Below are positions 51,553 to 62,754 of a stretch of DNA of 64,000 nucleotides, piece after piece. How positions within the stretch are numbered: the stretch's first letter is position 1; each line of letters opens with the position of its first letter. The translations under genes were made by a program, and so were the position numbers. The stretch comes from Lucinisca nassula (lineage: Eukaryota; Mollusca; Bivalvia; Lucinida; Lucinidae), in the NCBI GenBank assembly GCA_963580285.1, contig OY757014.1:18826088-18890087 (forward strand). The letters are read 5' to 3'. The notes under the pieces are model-generated. The model was not told the DNA's origin. It worked only from the letters and a program-made list of their open reading frames with translations, and did not search any database.

Positions 51553-53842
51553 CAAGAGGCCCATGGGCCACTATGCTCACCAGAGCTCAGGTGGGCACTG
51601 CCAAATTGCAGCCATGTATTTTAACATGATATCATTTTAATCTGCCAAATGAACCCCCATATCCAAATGAGCATCAATGTGGACTCAGTATATGAAACAT
51701 TAGGCCTTTTATGAAGTAGAGGGGGTGGGGCATGGACCCAATGGAGCCCTGGTTGGTATCACTAAATGTGTCTTATCACAAAGAACAAGGATATATATGG
51801 TTTAGCAGTGGGGATCTGCATGGCTGGAGATATAAGTGGAGGGGTTGGAGCATGCCCTGTCGTTCCCAGGAAAGCCCAAGATTGTTGTCCCTAAATGTGT
51901 CTCATCATAAGGACCAAGTATATATATGGTTCAGGATTGGGAATCTGAACGGTTTCCAAGATATCCTTTTATGAAGTGGAAAGGAGAGGACTGGCCCCTG
52001 CGGACACCCCTACAGTAGGTGTGATAATAATAAGGAACAAGAACATATATGAATATGGGGTGGGGATTTGAATGGTTTCTGAAATATATGGCCTTTTATG
52101 AAGTGGAAGGGCGGGGCACATTGCCTCAGCACAAAGAGATCCACAAGTTGGTGTGACTGAATGAGTCTTATCATAAGGAACAAGAATATATATGGTTTAG
52201 GGGTGGGGATCTGAACTATTTCTGAGATGATATGTGGCTTTTAATGAAGTCAAGCGGTGGAGCAAGGCCCGGGCATGCCCCGGGGACTCACAAGCTGGTG
52301 TCAATGAATGTGCATTATCATAAGGAAGATGAATATATATGGTTTAGGGGTGGGGCTCTGAACAGTTTCTGAGATAAAAGGCCTTTTGTGAAGTGCAGGG
52401 GTGGGGCAAGGCCCAGGGAGACCCCCAGGTTGGTGTCAATGAAAGTGTCTTATCATAAGGTACAAGAATATATATGGTTTAGGGGTGGGGATCTGTAAGG
52501 TTTTCCGAGATATTGTGATATTATGAAATGGAGGGGGTGGGGCATGGCCCTGGCACATCCCTGGGGACCCCCAGGTTGGTGTCACTGAATGTGTCTCATC
52601 ATAATGAACAAGAACATATATGGTTTAGGGGTGGGGATCTGAACAGTTTCTGAGATATATGGCCTTTTGTGAAGTGAATGGGGTGGGGCATGGCTCCGGC
52701 GCACCCCGGAAGACCCCCAATTTGGGGTCAATGAATGAGTCTTATCATAAGGAGCAAGAATATATATGGTTTTGGGGTGGGGATCTGTAAGGTTTCCGAG
52801 ATATTGGGCCTTTTATGATATGGAGGGGCGGGACATGGCCCCGGCGCATCCCGGGGGACCCCCAGTTTGATGTCACTGAATGCGTCTTATCATAAGGAAC
52901 AAGAGTATATAGGGTTCAGGGGTGGGGATCTGAATGGTTTCCGAGATATTGGGCCTTTTATGAAGTGGAGGGGGTGGGGCATGGCCTCGGCACATCCCGG
53001 AGGACCTCCAGGTTGGTGTCACTGAATGCGTCTTATCAATAGGAACAAGAATATATATGGTTTAGGGGTGGGGATCTGTAAGGTTTCTGAGATATAAGTC
53101 ATTTTATGAAGTACTGGGGGCGGGGCATGGCCCCGGCACAACCTACTGGACCCCCAGGTTGACATAAAAGCATATGGCTGAGAGAAGTTTACTAAAGGAA
53201 CATTTCTATGAAAGTTTTGTCAAAATATCTGCAAAGGCTTTGTAGTTAATGCCATTTTTCAATTTTCCCCATTATAAGTCTATGGAAAATCTAAGTTGCC
53301 ATAGTAACCAAACTAAAGAGCCGAATTTCATAAAAAACACAAAACCTGTAAAGGCAAATATGGTGAATATTTCCATAAACTTTCAGCCTCATAGAGCATA
53401 CGGTTTCTGAGGAGATGATTTTTTAAGTATTTTTTTTCTATTTTTTCATTTTGGTTTCCATGGCAACCAATACAAATGAGCAGTAGGCCTAAAATCATAT
53501 GGCAGATAGTAGACTGCCTAAGGAATATTTCTATGAAAGTTTTGTCAAAATATCTGCAGTGGCTTGGCAGTAAATGCCATTTTTCAATTTTCCCCATTAT
53601 AAGTCTATGGAAACTCTAAGTTGCCATAGCAACCAAACCAATGAGCCGAATTTCATAAAAAACACAAACTTTCAATCCCCCAGCCCAAGGATGCTACAGA
53701 TAAAATTTGGGCTGAATCGGTCCAGTGGCTTCAGAGAAGAAGATGTTTGAAAGTGTTGACATCAGACGACAACGACGACGACGCCGGACAACTGCCTATC
53801 CTATAAGCTCCCCCGGAGCCTTCGGCTCTGGTGAGCTAAAAA
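51553..53842 (-). mobile_element. Helitron-like element nested in the host
   Basis: The left end CAAGAGGCCCATGGGCCACT and right end GCTCCCCCGGAGCCTTCGGC then TCTGGTGAGCTAAAAA are both complete. Host text GATGACAAGGTAA continues as TTGGCATTTTCAGC. The body holds about ten units of the 145 bp type seen at 37020-39040 and the unrepeated segment with AACTCTAAGTTGCCATAGCA (two copies near 53287 and 53612). It is the intact counterpart of 36831-39354. Confidence 0.8.
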
Positions 53843-54000
53843 TTGGCATTTTCAGCAATCAAAGGGACGTAACTCGAAGACAAATGGGCAGACTTGGCCG
53901 GTATTGGAACTCATCCTAGGTTCTATCCCCAGCCACCATACATATAAGTTTCAGAAAGATCCCATCAAAACTGAAGGGGCTACCGTGATGACAAGGTTAA

Positions 54001-55986
54001 CAAGAGGGCCCAGAGGGCCCTGGTTCGCTCACCTGATCCAATGTATAACAAGTGGGCCCCGGGCAGGGTCAATTTTTGCCCCAGGGCTATAATTTGAACA
54101 ATCTTGGTAGAGGTCCACAAGATGAAGCTTCATATCGAATATGAAAGACCTGGGCTTTCTGGTTTCAGAGAAGAAGATTTTAAAGGTTTACCCTGCATAT
54201 AGAAGTCTATGTAAAACAAGATTTTCCCTATATAAGTCTATGTTAAACCAAAGGGCCCCGGAGCAGGGGCATTTTTGGCCCCAGGGCTATAATTTGAACA
54301 ATCTTGGTAGAGGTCCACTAGCTGAAGCTTCATAACAAAAATCAAAGACCTAAGCCTTGTGTTTCAGAGAAGATGATTTTTAAAGATTTTCCCTATATAA
54401 GTCTATGTAAAACCAAAGGGCCAGATGGCGGAGGCATTTTTGGTCTCAGGGCTATAATTTGAACAATCTTTATAGAAGTCCACTAGCTGAGGCTTCATAA
54501 CAAATATCGAAGACCTAAGCCTTGTGGTTTCAAAGAAGAAGATTTTTCAAGATTTTCCCTATATACGTCTATGTAAAACCAAAGGGCCCCGGAGCGGGGG
54601 CATTTTTGGCCCCAGGGCTATAATTTGAACAATCTTGGTAGAGGTCCACAAGATGAAGCTTCATACCAAATATCAAAGACCTGGGCCTTGCAGTTTCAGA
54701 GAAGAAGATTTTTCAAGATTTTCCCTATATAAGCCTATGCAAAAAAAACAAAGGGCCCTGGTGCGGGGGCATTTTTGGCCCCAGCACTATAATTTGAATA
54801 ATCTTGGTAGGGGTCCACTAGATGAAGCTTCATACCAAATATCAAAGACCTGGGCATTGCGGTTTCAGAGAAGAAGATTTTTCAAGTATTTCCCTATATA
54901 AGCCCATGTAAAATCAAAGGGCCCCTGTGTGGGGGGCATTTTTAGCTCCAGCACTATAATTTGAACAATCTTGGTAGGGGTCCACTAGATGAAGCTTCAT
55001 ACCAAATATCAAAGACCTGGGCCTTGCGGTTTCAGAGAAGAAGATTTTTAAAGATTTTCCCTATATAAGCCTATGTAAAACAAAAGGGCCCTGGTGCGGA
55101 GGCATTTTTGGCCCCAGCACTATAATTTGAACAATCTTGGTAGGGGTCCTATAGATGAAGCTTCATACCAAATATCAAAGACCTGGGCCTTGCGGTTTCA
55201 GAGAAGAAGATTTTTCAAGATTTTCCCTATATAAGCCCATGTAAAACCAAAGGGCCCCGTGCTGGGGCATTTTTAGATCCAGCACTATAATTTGAACAAT
55301 CTTGGTAGGGGTCCACTAGATTAAGCTTCATACCAAATATCAAAGACTTGGGCCTTGAGGTTTCAGAGAAGAAGATTTTTCAAGATTTTCCCGATATAAG
55401 CCTATGTAAAACCAAAGGGCCCCCCGTGCGGGGGCATTTTTGGCCCCAGCACTATAATTTGAACAATCTTGGCAGGGGTCCACTAGATGAAGCTTCATAC
55501 CAAATATCAAAGACCTGGGCCTTGTGGTTACAGAGAAGAAGATTTTTAAAGATTTTCCCTATATAAACCCATGTAAAACCAAAGGGTGCCCGTGCGGGGG
55601 CATTTTGGCCCCAGCACTATAATTTGAACAATCTTGGTAGGGGTCCACTAGATGAAGCTTCATACCAAATATCAAAGACCTGGGCCTTGCGGTTTCAGAG
55701 AAGAAGATTTTTTAAGTTTGCGGTGAAAAAAAATCTATTTTTGGCTACTGTGACCTATATGTGCAACGGACCGGAACAATTTGAACAGCTTTGAAAGGGG
55801 ACCACCTAAGGATCATTCCTGTGAAGTTTGGTCAAAATCCGATCAGTGGTTTAGGAGGAGATGTCGTTTGAAGAAAAGTTTACGGACGCACGCACGGATG
55901 CACGCACGCACGCACGCACGACGGACGACGGACAAAAAGTGATCCCAAAAGCTCACCTTGTCACTAAGTGACAGGTGAGCTAAAAA
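54001..55986 (-). mobile_element. Helitron-like element nested in the host
   Basis: The left CAAGAGGGCCCAGAGGGCCC and right GCTCACCTTGTCACTAAGTG then ACAGGTGAGCTAAAAA are complete. About eleven type 1 units are followed by GGAACAATTTGAACAGC, ACGCACGCACGCACG and GACGGACGACGG. Host text GACAAGGTTAA continues as TAGGCATTTCCAGC. Confidence 0.85.
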
Positions 55987-56432
55987 TAGGCATTTCCAGC
56001 AATCAAAGGAACATCACTCTTTGATAAATAGGCTGACTTGGCCTGTTTTCAAACTCATCCTAGTTTTTATCCCCAGCTGTCTTACCTATAAGTTTCAGAA
56101 AGATCCCACCAAAACTGAAGGGCTACTGTGATGACAAGGTCAAAAATCGGCATTTTCAGAAATCAAAGGGATGTTACTCTATAACAAATGGGCCGACTTG
56201 GTCAGTTTTCGAACTCATCCAAGGTTTAATTCCCAGCCACCTTACATATAAGTTTCAGAAAGATCCAATCAAAACTGATGGGGCTTCAGTGATGACAAGG
56301 TAAAAAATTGGCATTTTCAGCAATCAAAGGGACGCAACTCTATGATAAATGGGCCGACATGGCCTGTGTTCGAACTTATCCGAGTTTTTATCCTTAGCCA
56401 CCTTACATATAAGTTTCCGAAAGATTTGATAA

Positions 56433-58840
56433 CAAGAGGACCATGATGGTCCTATATCACTCACCTGAGCTAAGAGATTTATATGTGGGTGTCGGGGCAG
56501 GGCAATTTTTGGCCTCAGGTCCATAATTTGAACAATATTGGTAGAGGGCCACTAAATGAAACTTAATAACAAATATTAAGTCCTTGGCCTTCTGGTTTCA
56601 GACAAGAAGATTTCTAAACGTTTCCCTATATAAGTCTATGTAAGACCAGTGGGGTAAACGATCATGGTAGAGAGCCACTAGATGAAGCTTCATACCAAAT
56701 ATCAAAGACAAAGGGCCTTCTGGTTTCAGACAAGAAGTTTTTTAAAGGTTTCCTTATAATGCCTTTGTAAAACCAGGAAGCCCTGGTGTGGGGATATTTT
56801 TTTGGGCCCCAGGGCTCATAATTTGAAAAATCTTGGTAGAGGTCCACTAGATGAAGCTTCATACCAAACATCTAAGGCCTGGGCCTTCTGGTTTCAAACA
56901 AAAAATTTTTTAAAGGTTTTTCCTATATATGCCTTTGTAAAACCAGGGGGCCCTGGTGCGGGGGCATTTTTGGACCAGGGCTATAATTTGAACAATCTTG
57001 GTAGAGGTCCACTAGATGAAGCTTCATACCAAATATCAAACACCTGGGCCTTCTGGTTTCAGACAAGAAGACTTTTAAAGTTTTTCCCTATATAAGCCTA
57101 TATAAAACCAGTGGCCCCAGGGCAATAATTTGAACAATCTTGGTAGAGGTCCACTAGATGAAGCTTCATACCAAATATCAAAGACAAGGGCCTTCTGGTT
57201 TCAGACAAGAAGATTTTTAAAGGTTTTCCCTATATAAGTCTATGTAAAACCAGTGGGCCATGGGGCGGGGCCATTTGTGGCCCCTGGGCAATAATTTGAA
57301 CAATCTTGGTATAGGTCCACTAAATGAAGCTTCATACCAAATATCAAATACATGGGCCTTCTGGTTCCAGACAAGAAGATTTTTTAGTTTTTCCCTATAT
57401 AAGCCTATATAAACCTGTGAGCCCCGGGCGGGGCCATTTTTGGCCCAAGGGCAATAATTTGAACAATCTTGGTAGAGGTCCACTAGATGACGCTTCATAC
57501 CAAATATCAAAGACCTGGGCCTTCTGGTTTCAGACAAGAAGATTTTTAAAGGTTTTCCCTATATAAGCCTATATAAAACCAGTGGGCCCCAGGGCGGGGC
57601 CATTTTTGGCCCCAGGGCAATAATTTGAACAATCTTGGTAGAGGTCCACTAGATGAAGCTCCATACCAAATATCAAAGACCTGGGCCTTCTGGTTTCAGA
57701 CAAGAAGATTTTTAAAGGTTTTCCCTATATAAGCCTATATAAAACCAGCGGGCCCCGGGGCAGGGCTATTTTTGGCCCCAGAGCAATAATTTGAACAATC
57801 ATGGTAGAGGTCCACTAGATGAAGCTTCATACCAAATATCAAAGACAAGGGCCTTCTGGTTTCATACAAGAAGATTTTTAAAGGTTTTCCCTATATAAGC
57901 CTTAATAAAACCAGTGGGCCCCGGGGTGGGGCTATTTTTGGCCCATGGGCAATAATTTGAACAATCTTGGTAGAGGTCCACTAGATGAAGCTTCATACCA
58001 AATATCAAAGACAAGGGCCTTCTGGTTTCAGACAAGAAGATTTTTAAAGGTTTTCCCTATATAAGCCTATGTAAAACCAGTGGGCCACGGGGTGGGGCCA
58101 TTTGTGGCCCCGGGGCAATAATTTGAACAATCTTGGTAGAGGTCCACTAAATGAAGCTTCATACCAAATATCAAAAACCTGGGCCTTCTGGGTCCAGACA
58201 AGAAGATTTTTAAAGGTTTTCCCTATTTAAGCCTTTATAAAACCAGTGGGCCGTGGGGCAGGGCCATTTTTGGCCCCAGGACAATAATTATACCCCCACA
58301 AATGAAATTTGGGGGGTATATAGGAGTGAGCTTGTCGGTCTGTCGGTCGGTCGGTCTGTTGACTTGGTTTCCAGACGATAACTCAAAAAGCGCTTCACCG
58401 ATTTTTATAATTTTTGGTACACTGATGTAGCCTATGTATAAACCAGCAGGCCCCGGGGCGGGGCCATTTTTGGCCCCAGGGCAATAATTTGAACAATCTT
58501 GGTAGAGGTCCACTAGATGAAGCTTCATACCAAATATCAAAGACATGGGCCTTCTGGTTTCAGACAAGAAGATTTTTAAAGGTTTTTTTTTTCTTATTTT
58601 CCCCTTTTGTTGCCATGGCAACCAGAGTTCTGCATGGAATGGAATTCTTTGAACAACTTTGAGAGAGGACCACCCAAAGATCATTTCTGCCAAGTTTGGT
58701 TCGAATCCATCCAGTGGTTTAGGAGGAGATGTTGTTTAAAGGAAAATGTGAACGGACATACAGACGACGACGAGGACGACGACGGATGGTGAGTGATCAC
58801 AATAGCTCCCCCTGAGCCTTCAGCTCAGGTGAGCTAAAAA
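56433..58840 (-). mobile_element. Helitron-like element nested in the host, itself interrupted
   Basis: The left CAAGAGGACCATGATGGTCC and right GCTCCCCCTGAGCCTTCAGC then TCAGGTGAGCTAAAAA are complete. About fourteen type 1 units follow, then ACGACGACGAGGACGACGAC. Host text GAAAGATTTGATAA continues as CTGAAAGGGCTACGG, matching undisturbed units. The fragment at 58288-58437 is inserted in it. Confidence 0.85.
58288..58437 (+). mobile_element. Truncated Helitron-like element, ATACCCCC family
   Basis: ATTATACCCCCACAAATGAA and TTTGGGGGGTATATA form the terminal hairpin, then GTCGGTCGGTCGGTC repeats and CAAAAAGCGCTTCACCGATT. It matches the end of 59340-59641 in opposite orientation and is cut off at 58437. 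Confidence 0.7.
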
Positions 58841-59339
58841 CTGAAAGGGCTACGGTGATGACAAGGTCGAAAATCGGCATTTTCAGCAATCAAAGGGAAG
58901 TAACTCTATGATAAATGGGCCGACTTGGCTGGTATTCGAACTCATCCGAGTTTTTAACCCATGCCACCTTACATACGAGTTTCAGAAAGAACCGATCAAA
59001 ACTGAAAGGGCTACGGTGATGACAAGGTCAAAAATCAGCATTCTCAGCAATCAAAGGGACGTAACTCTATGATAAATGGGCTGACTTGGCTGGTATTTAA
59101 ATTAATGGGATTTTTTATCCCCAGCCACCTTTCATATAAGTTTCAGAAAGATCCGATCAAAACTGAAGGGGCTATGGTGATGACAAGGTCAAAAATCGGC
59201 ATTTTCAGCAATCAAAGGGACATAACTCTATGATAAATGGGCCGACTTGGCTGGTTTTCAAACTCATCCAAGGTTTTATCCCCAGCCACCTTCCATATAA
59301 GTTTCGAAAAGATCTGATCAAAACTGATGACAAGGTCAA

Positions 59340-59641
59340 ATAGAGCTATCACTAAAGGTGATGAATACCCCCACAAAAACTGCCTTGATAGTACAACAGC
59401 GGCATTTTGCAATTTTTTCACTTGAAAGGGGCCATAACTATGTCGAAAATTGACAAATTGTAGTGGAAATCGAACTTGACCTGTATTTTATGATGTTATA
59501 TCAGTGTACCAAAAATTATAAAAATCGGTGAAGCGCTTTTTGAGTTATCGTCTGGAAACCAAGTCAACAGACCGACCGACCGACCGACCGACAAGCTCAC
59601 TCCTATATATACCCCCCCAAATTTCATTTGTGGGGGTATAA
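59340..59641 (-). mobile_element. Short complete Helitron-like element, ATACCCCC family
   Basis: The left end TAGAGCTATCACTAAAGGTG then ATGAATACCCCCAC has the ATCAC/GTGAT hairpin and a subterminal repeat. The right end ATATACCCCCCCAAATTTCA then TTTGTGGGGGTATAAAAA is the terminal hairpin, preceded by GACCGACCGACCGACCGA. At about 300 bp it has no minisatellite, so it shows the minimal architecture. Host text resumes at TCAGCATTTTCAGC. Confidence 0.8.
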
Positions 59642-60116
59642 AAATCAGCATTTTCAGCAATCAAAGGGACATAACTCTATGATGAATGGGCCGACTTGGC
59701 TGGTTTTCGAACTTATCCGAGCTTTATCCCCAGTCACCTTACGTATAAGTTTCATAAAGATCCAATCAAAACTGAAGACGCTACGGTGATGACAAGCATT
59801 TTCCTATAGTAAGTCTATGGGACCTTGTGGTTGCCATAGGAACCAAAGTTTTAGAGCGATTTCGAAAAAAAGTTTATGTCGTCAATGCCCCACCAGAGCC
59901 TAGCTACAGATGAGAAATGATTGAGATCAGCCTGCAGGATACAGGAATATAACTGCTCAAAAGTGTGGATGGACGACGGAGGACCCACTATACTTTAAGC
60001 TCCCCTGGAGCCTTCAACCCAGGTGAGCTAAAAAAAATTCCATGAAAAATTACTTAAGTTATCGATGGGAAACGTACATACTGACGAAGGGACACACACT
60101 TAGCAGAATATCATAG

Positions 60117-60220
60117 TGAGTGAGTGTTTGAGTTTTACATCTCACCAACACCTAAGGTCATATGGAGATGGGAACTCGATTTAAAGACTCATCCGAAAGT
60201 CTGGAGAAGCCCGGGGATTG
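60117..60220 (-). mobile_element. tRNA-derived SINE fragment
   Basis: GTGAGTGAGTGTTTGAGTTT, CACCTAAGGTCATATGGAGA and CATCCGAAAGTCTGGAGAAG match 17338-17504. The head beyond GCCCGGGGAT is missing. Confidence 0.7.
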
Positions 60221-60309
60221 AGACGGTGTATCATAATACCCCACCACTACCATGTGGTGTGGTTTAAACTCTGAGGGGACTGACAAGTTAGTTATTATTA
60301 TTTAGAGAA

Positions 60310-60420
60310 AGGTTCAACTGTCTGCAAACAGTGTACAGGCCCTGATCAGTGTCTGATCTGGGCATACACTGTTTGTCAGTGACCTGTTTGGGCTTTCCCA
60401 TATAAAATGAGTTAAAATCA
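60310..60420. repeat. TTAA-type MITE fragment with GATC hairpin
   Basis: GCAAACAGTGTACAGGCCCT, GATCAGTGTCTGATCTGGGC, ACACTGTTTGTCAGTGACC and AAATGAGTTAAAA at the right. It is the decayed right part of the TTTGTACC-type family. Confidence 0.55.
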
Positions 60421-60471
60421 CCTATCACCTATCTACTGGTCAGGGTACCTTGAGTACATGTATATACATAC

Positions 60472-60578
60472 CTGTCATCCACTTCTAGATCCTCCAGTTC
60501 TCCGAGGTCAGTCCTACCCATTAGCTTCCCACGCAATGGCTTCAGCTTTTGCTTAAATAAGTATTTCCACAGAGACAT
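60472..60578 (-). CDS. First coding exon of an unrecognised gene
   Basis: On the minus strand an ATG at 60578 opens 35 codons that end GATGACAG before GTATGT, a strong splice donor. The protein starts MSLWKYLFKQKLKPLRGKLM and continues GRTDLGELEDLEVDD: basic first, then acidic. There is no signal peptide; the start looks cytosolic. This ATG is the first in frame after stops in the upstream A/T-rich sequence. It ends in phase 2, which the segment at 48453 satisfies. I cannot name the family; the upstream promoter or UTR was not identified. Confidence 0.65.
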
Positions 60579-61014
60579 TGTTCACTTTTTCACTTTATAT
60601 TTGTAATTATATATAGACTTTCCAGGCAACACAATACTTCAAACAGTCAGTTACTTTTTAATGATCTCATTCATATCCATCCAGGTTTGAGGGCAAATAT
60701 TACATTTCAATTGTTCTTCATCTTTTTAATATCTTAATCAGACATATATCCACATTTAGTTTAAGGCAACAGTTTCAGTCACTCAACAGTTTTAATCATT
60801 TCTTCAAAGCTATGAAATAAAGTATTCCACAAATTCAGCTCTTATCTTTTTCAGCTTCTAAAATGTTCTTTCCAATACCATTTTGAAAACATATTTGTTC
60901 AAGATAGGAGAATAAATTTGTTTCCTGTATTTTCTTACATTGCACCAAATGCACTTCTGACATATCTACATTTTTAATCCTAGGATATCATTAAAAAAGA
61001 GATAAAAAAAAGAC
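60579..61014. other. Region upstream of exon 1, no element seen
   Basis: It is AT-rich and unrepeated. It may hold the 5-prime UTR or promoter of the minus-strand gene, but no TATA or initiator can be assigned with confidence. Confidence 0.35.
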
Positions 61015-61227
61015 TTAACCCTTATCTTGCTGTTCACGACAACCCCTATCTTTGCAAACAGTGTAGATCCAGATCAGATGGCTTCTGAAGAAGCCATCTG
61101 ATCAGGATCTACACTGTTTGGCATTCAGTTTATGAATTTGTAGCAATAAATTAAATTAAGTAATTTGATTGGTTGATAGACAGAAATGGGTGTGGCTTAA
61201 ATCAATATTCAGCAAGATAAGGGTTAA
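61015..61227 (+). mobile_element. TTAA MITE, best-preserved ends
   Basis: TTAACCCTTATCTTGCTG and CAGCAAGATAAGGGTTAA are a mismatch-free 18 bp inverted pair including TTAA. The hairpin is at 61060-61120. It lies some 440 bp upstream of exon 1 of the minus-strand gene. Confidence 0.9.
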
Positions 61228-61254
61228 AATAGCTGCATCCACAGATTATTTTCA

Positions 61255-61440
61255 TTTATTTATTTTTTTGGTTTTGGTTTAATGGCCCTTTCAAGATTAC
61301 TTCACTCATAATGAGCCAATCGTTTATCAGAAGTGGGCGACCCGAGTACCTGGCGTATCACCTAACCTTCCGTTGTAGAACTTGGCGTCTCACATGTGAC
61401 CTGAGCCAGGCTCGACCCACTGCAGAGACCTAATGATTAA
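61255..61440 (-). mobile_element. tRNA-like SINE copy, left of the gap
   Basis: ATGGCCCTTTCAAGATTACT, GAGCCAATCGTTTATCAGAA, TTGTAGAACTTGGCGTCTCA and GCCAGGCTCGACCCACTGCA. Confidence 0.7.
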
Positions 61441-61460
61441 GATTAAGAGTCTGTGCTCTT

Positions 61461-61660
61461 NNNNNNNNNNNNNNNNNNNNNNNNNNNNNNNNNNNNNNNN
61501 NNNNNNNNNNNNNNNNNNNNNNNNNNNNNNNNNNNNNNNNNNNNNNNNNNNNNNNNNNNNNNNNNNNNNNNNNNNNNNNNNNNNNNNNNNNNNNNNNNNN
61601 NNNNNNNNNNNNNNNNNNNNNNNNNNNNNNNNNNNNNNNNNNNNNNNNNNNNNNNNNNNN
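61461..61660. other. Assembly gap, 200 N
   Basis: Exactly 200 ambiguous bases, probably a fixed-length placeholder. The same SINE lies on both sides. Frames called across it are artefacts. Confidence 0.95.
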
Positions 61661-61735
61661 TCACATGTGACCCGAGCCAAGCTCGACCCACTGCAGAGAC
61701 CATATGATTAAAATTAAGAGTCAGCGCTCTTCAGT
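61661..61735 (-). mobile_element. tRNA-like SINE copy, right of the gap
   Basis: TCACATGTGACCCGAGCCAA, GCTCGACCCACTGCAGAGAC and GATTAAAATTAAGAGTCAGC repeat 61391-61455 with a few differences. Confidence 0.7.
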
Positions 61736-61911
61736 ATCCGCCTGTGCATCCACAGATTAAACTGCTGCAACATACTTGCACTAAAATACCAATGAGATTT
61801 GAAATATTGTAGTACAATGACTTCGCAAACTGAATATGAAATAATTATGAGATGACTTTCCATTTCAGAGCATAAAGGAAAATATATAATGCAACAGTCC
61901 TATGCATCATT

Positions 61912-62124
61912 TTAACCCTTATCTTGCTGAATATTCATTTAAGCCACACCCATTTCTGTCTGTCAACCAATCAAATTACTTGATGTAATTTATTGCTACA
62001 AATTCATAAACTGAATGTCAAACAGTGTAGATCCTGATCAGATGGCTTCTTCAGAAGCCATCTGATCTGGATCTACACTGTTTCCAAAGATATAGGTTGT
62101 CGCGAACAGCATGATAAGAGTTAA
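61912..62124 (-). mobile_element. TTAA MITE
   Basis: TTAACCCTTATCTTGCTG and CAGCATGATAAGAGTTAA, with the hairpin at 62024-62085. Its right TTAA is the left TTAA of the next MITE. Confidence 0.85.
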
Positions 62125-62358
62125 CCCTTTTTGTACCAAATAGAATCTTCCACCTTCTATATAGTACATATCCATTTCAAAATTTAGAGATGCCAGGATG
62201 TGTTTTCTTTAAAATTTATTTGGAAAATGGCTGAATTTTTTTATAAACAGTGTAGGCCCTGATCAGACGTCACATTCTGCGGCATCTAATCTAGGCCTGC
62301 ACTGTTTCATCTGTTTGCCAATTACCTGTTTTGGGGTTTCCGGTACAAAATGGGTTAA
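62121..62358 (+). mobile_element. TTAA MITE, TTTGTACC type
   Basis: TTAACCCTTTTTGTACC and GGTACAAAATGGGTTAA are inverted ends. The hairpin region CTGATCAGACGTCACATTCT, GCGGCATCTAATCTAGGCC lies at 62258-62310. It is opposite in orientation to 45758-45994. Confidence 0.85.
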
Positions 62359-62750
62359 TTTAAATGTGTCTGTCATATAAATCTAAAAAGCTTGACTATA
62401 TTTAAACAAGTGAACACTTCTTAAACTTGGCTTGATTGCAGCCACTTTTGTTGTTGATTTTTTCTTACCGTATTTACCCTAAATATTATGACACCTCATT
62501 TTCTTGTCATACTTGTACTAAAAATTTGAACAAGTATAATTTACTACCAATGTCTGCTCAGGCCTGTCAGTCCGTATACATGCATTGTGATTTGCTAAAA
62601 ATATGACAAGGGCTTCATTACATTAACAAACCTATGGAAAAATGTTAGAGGATAGCGCCAGATCTGATTGGTATTAGGAGATAATTATGGAATAGTTTTC
62701 TTTATTTCTCCACATAAACCTATGTTATGGGATTTTTTGTTTTTATTCAT
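62359..62750. other. Mostly unassigned; one element edge
   Basis: TTACCGTATTTACCCTAAAT at 62466-62485 resembles the CCGTATTCACCC end at 30854 but no partner end is found. Confidence 0.4.
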
Positions 62751-62754
62751 TTTT

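Larger units (their letters stand above)
50684..60035 (-). mobile_element. Host Helitron-like element carrying at least five nested insertions
   Basis: The left end ACAAGAGGACCAAGATGGTC then CGCACCTGAG is the hairpin end. The right end GACGACGGAGG, then GCTCCCCTGGAGCCTTCAAC and CCAGGTGAGCTAAAAA, is the terminal hairpin (about 59990-60035). Its own unit of about 160 bp (AAAATCGGCATTTTCAGCAA, CAAAGGGACGTAACTCTATG, CAGCCACCTTACATATAAGT) appears at 50770-50990, 51305-51550, 53843-54000, 55987-56430, 58841-59340 and 59642-59790. Between them lie later insertions. Once those are removed the host is roughly 2 kb. Confidence 0.8.

Noticed and set aside
48720..58800. Many frames with YQISKTWAFWFQTRRFLKVFPI or KLHLVDLYQDCSNY
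   Set aside because: These are both strands of the type 1 minisatellite unit of the Helitron-like elements, not genes.
61390..61711. Frames of 84-96 residues made mostly of X
   Set aside because: They cross the 200 N gap and carry no information.
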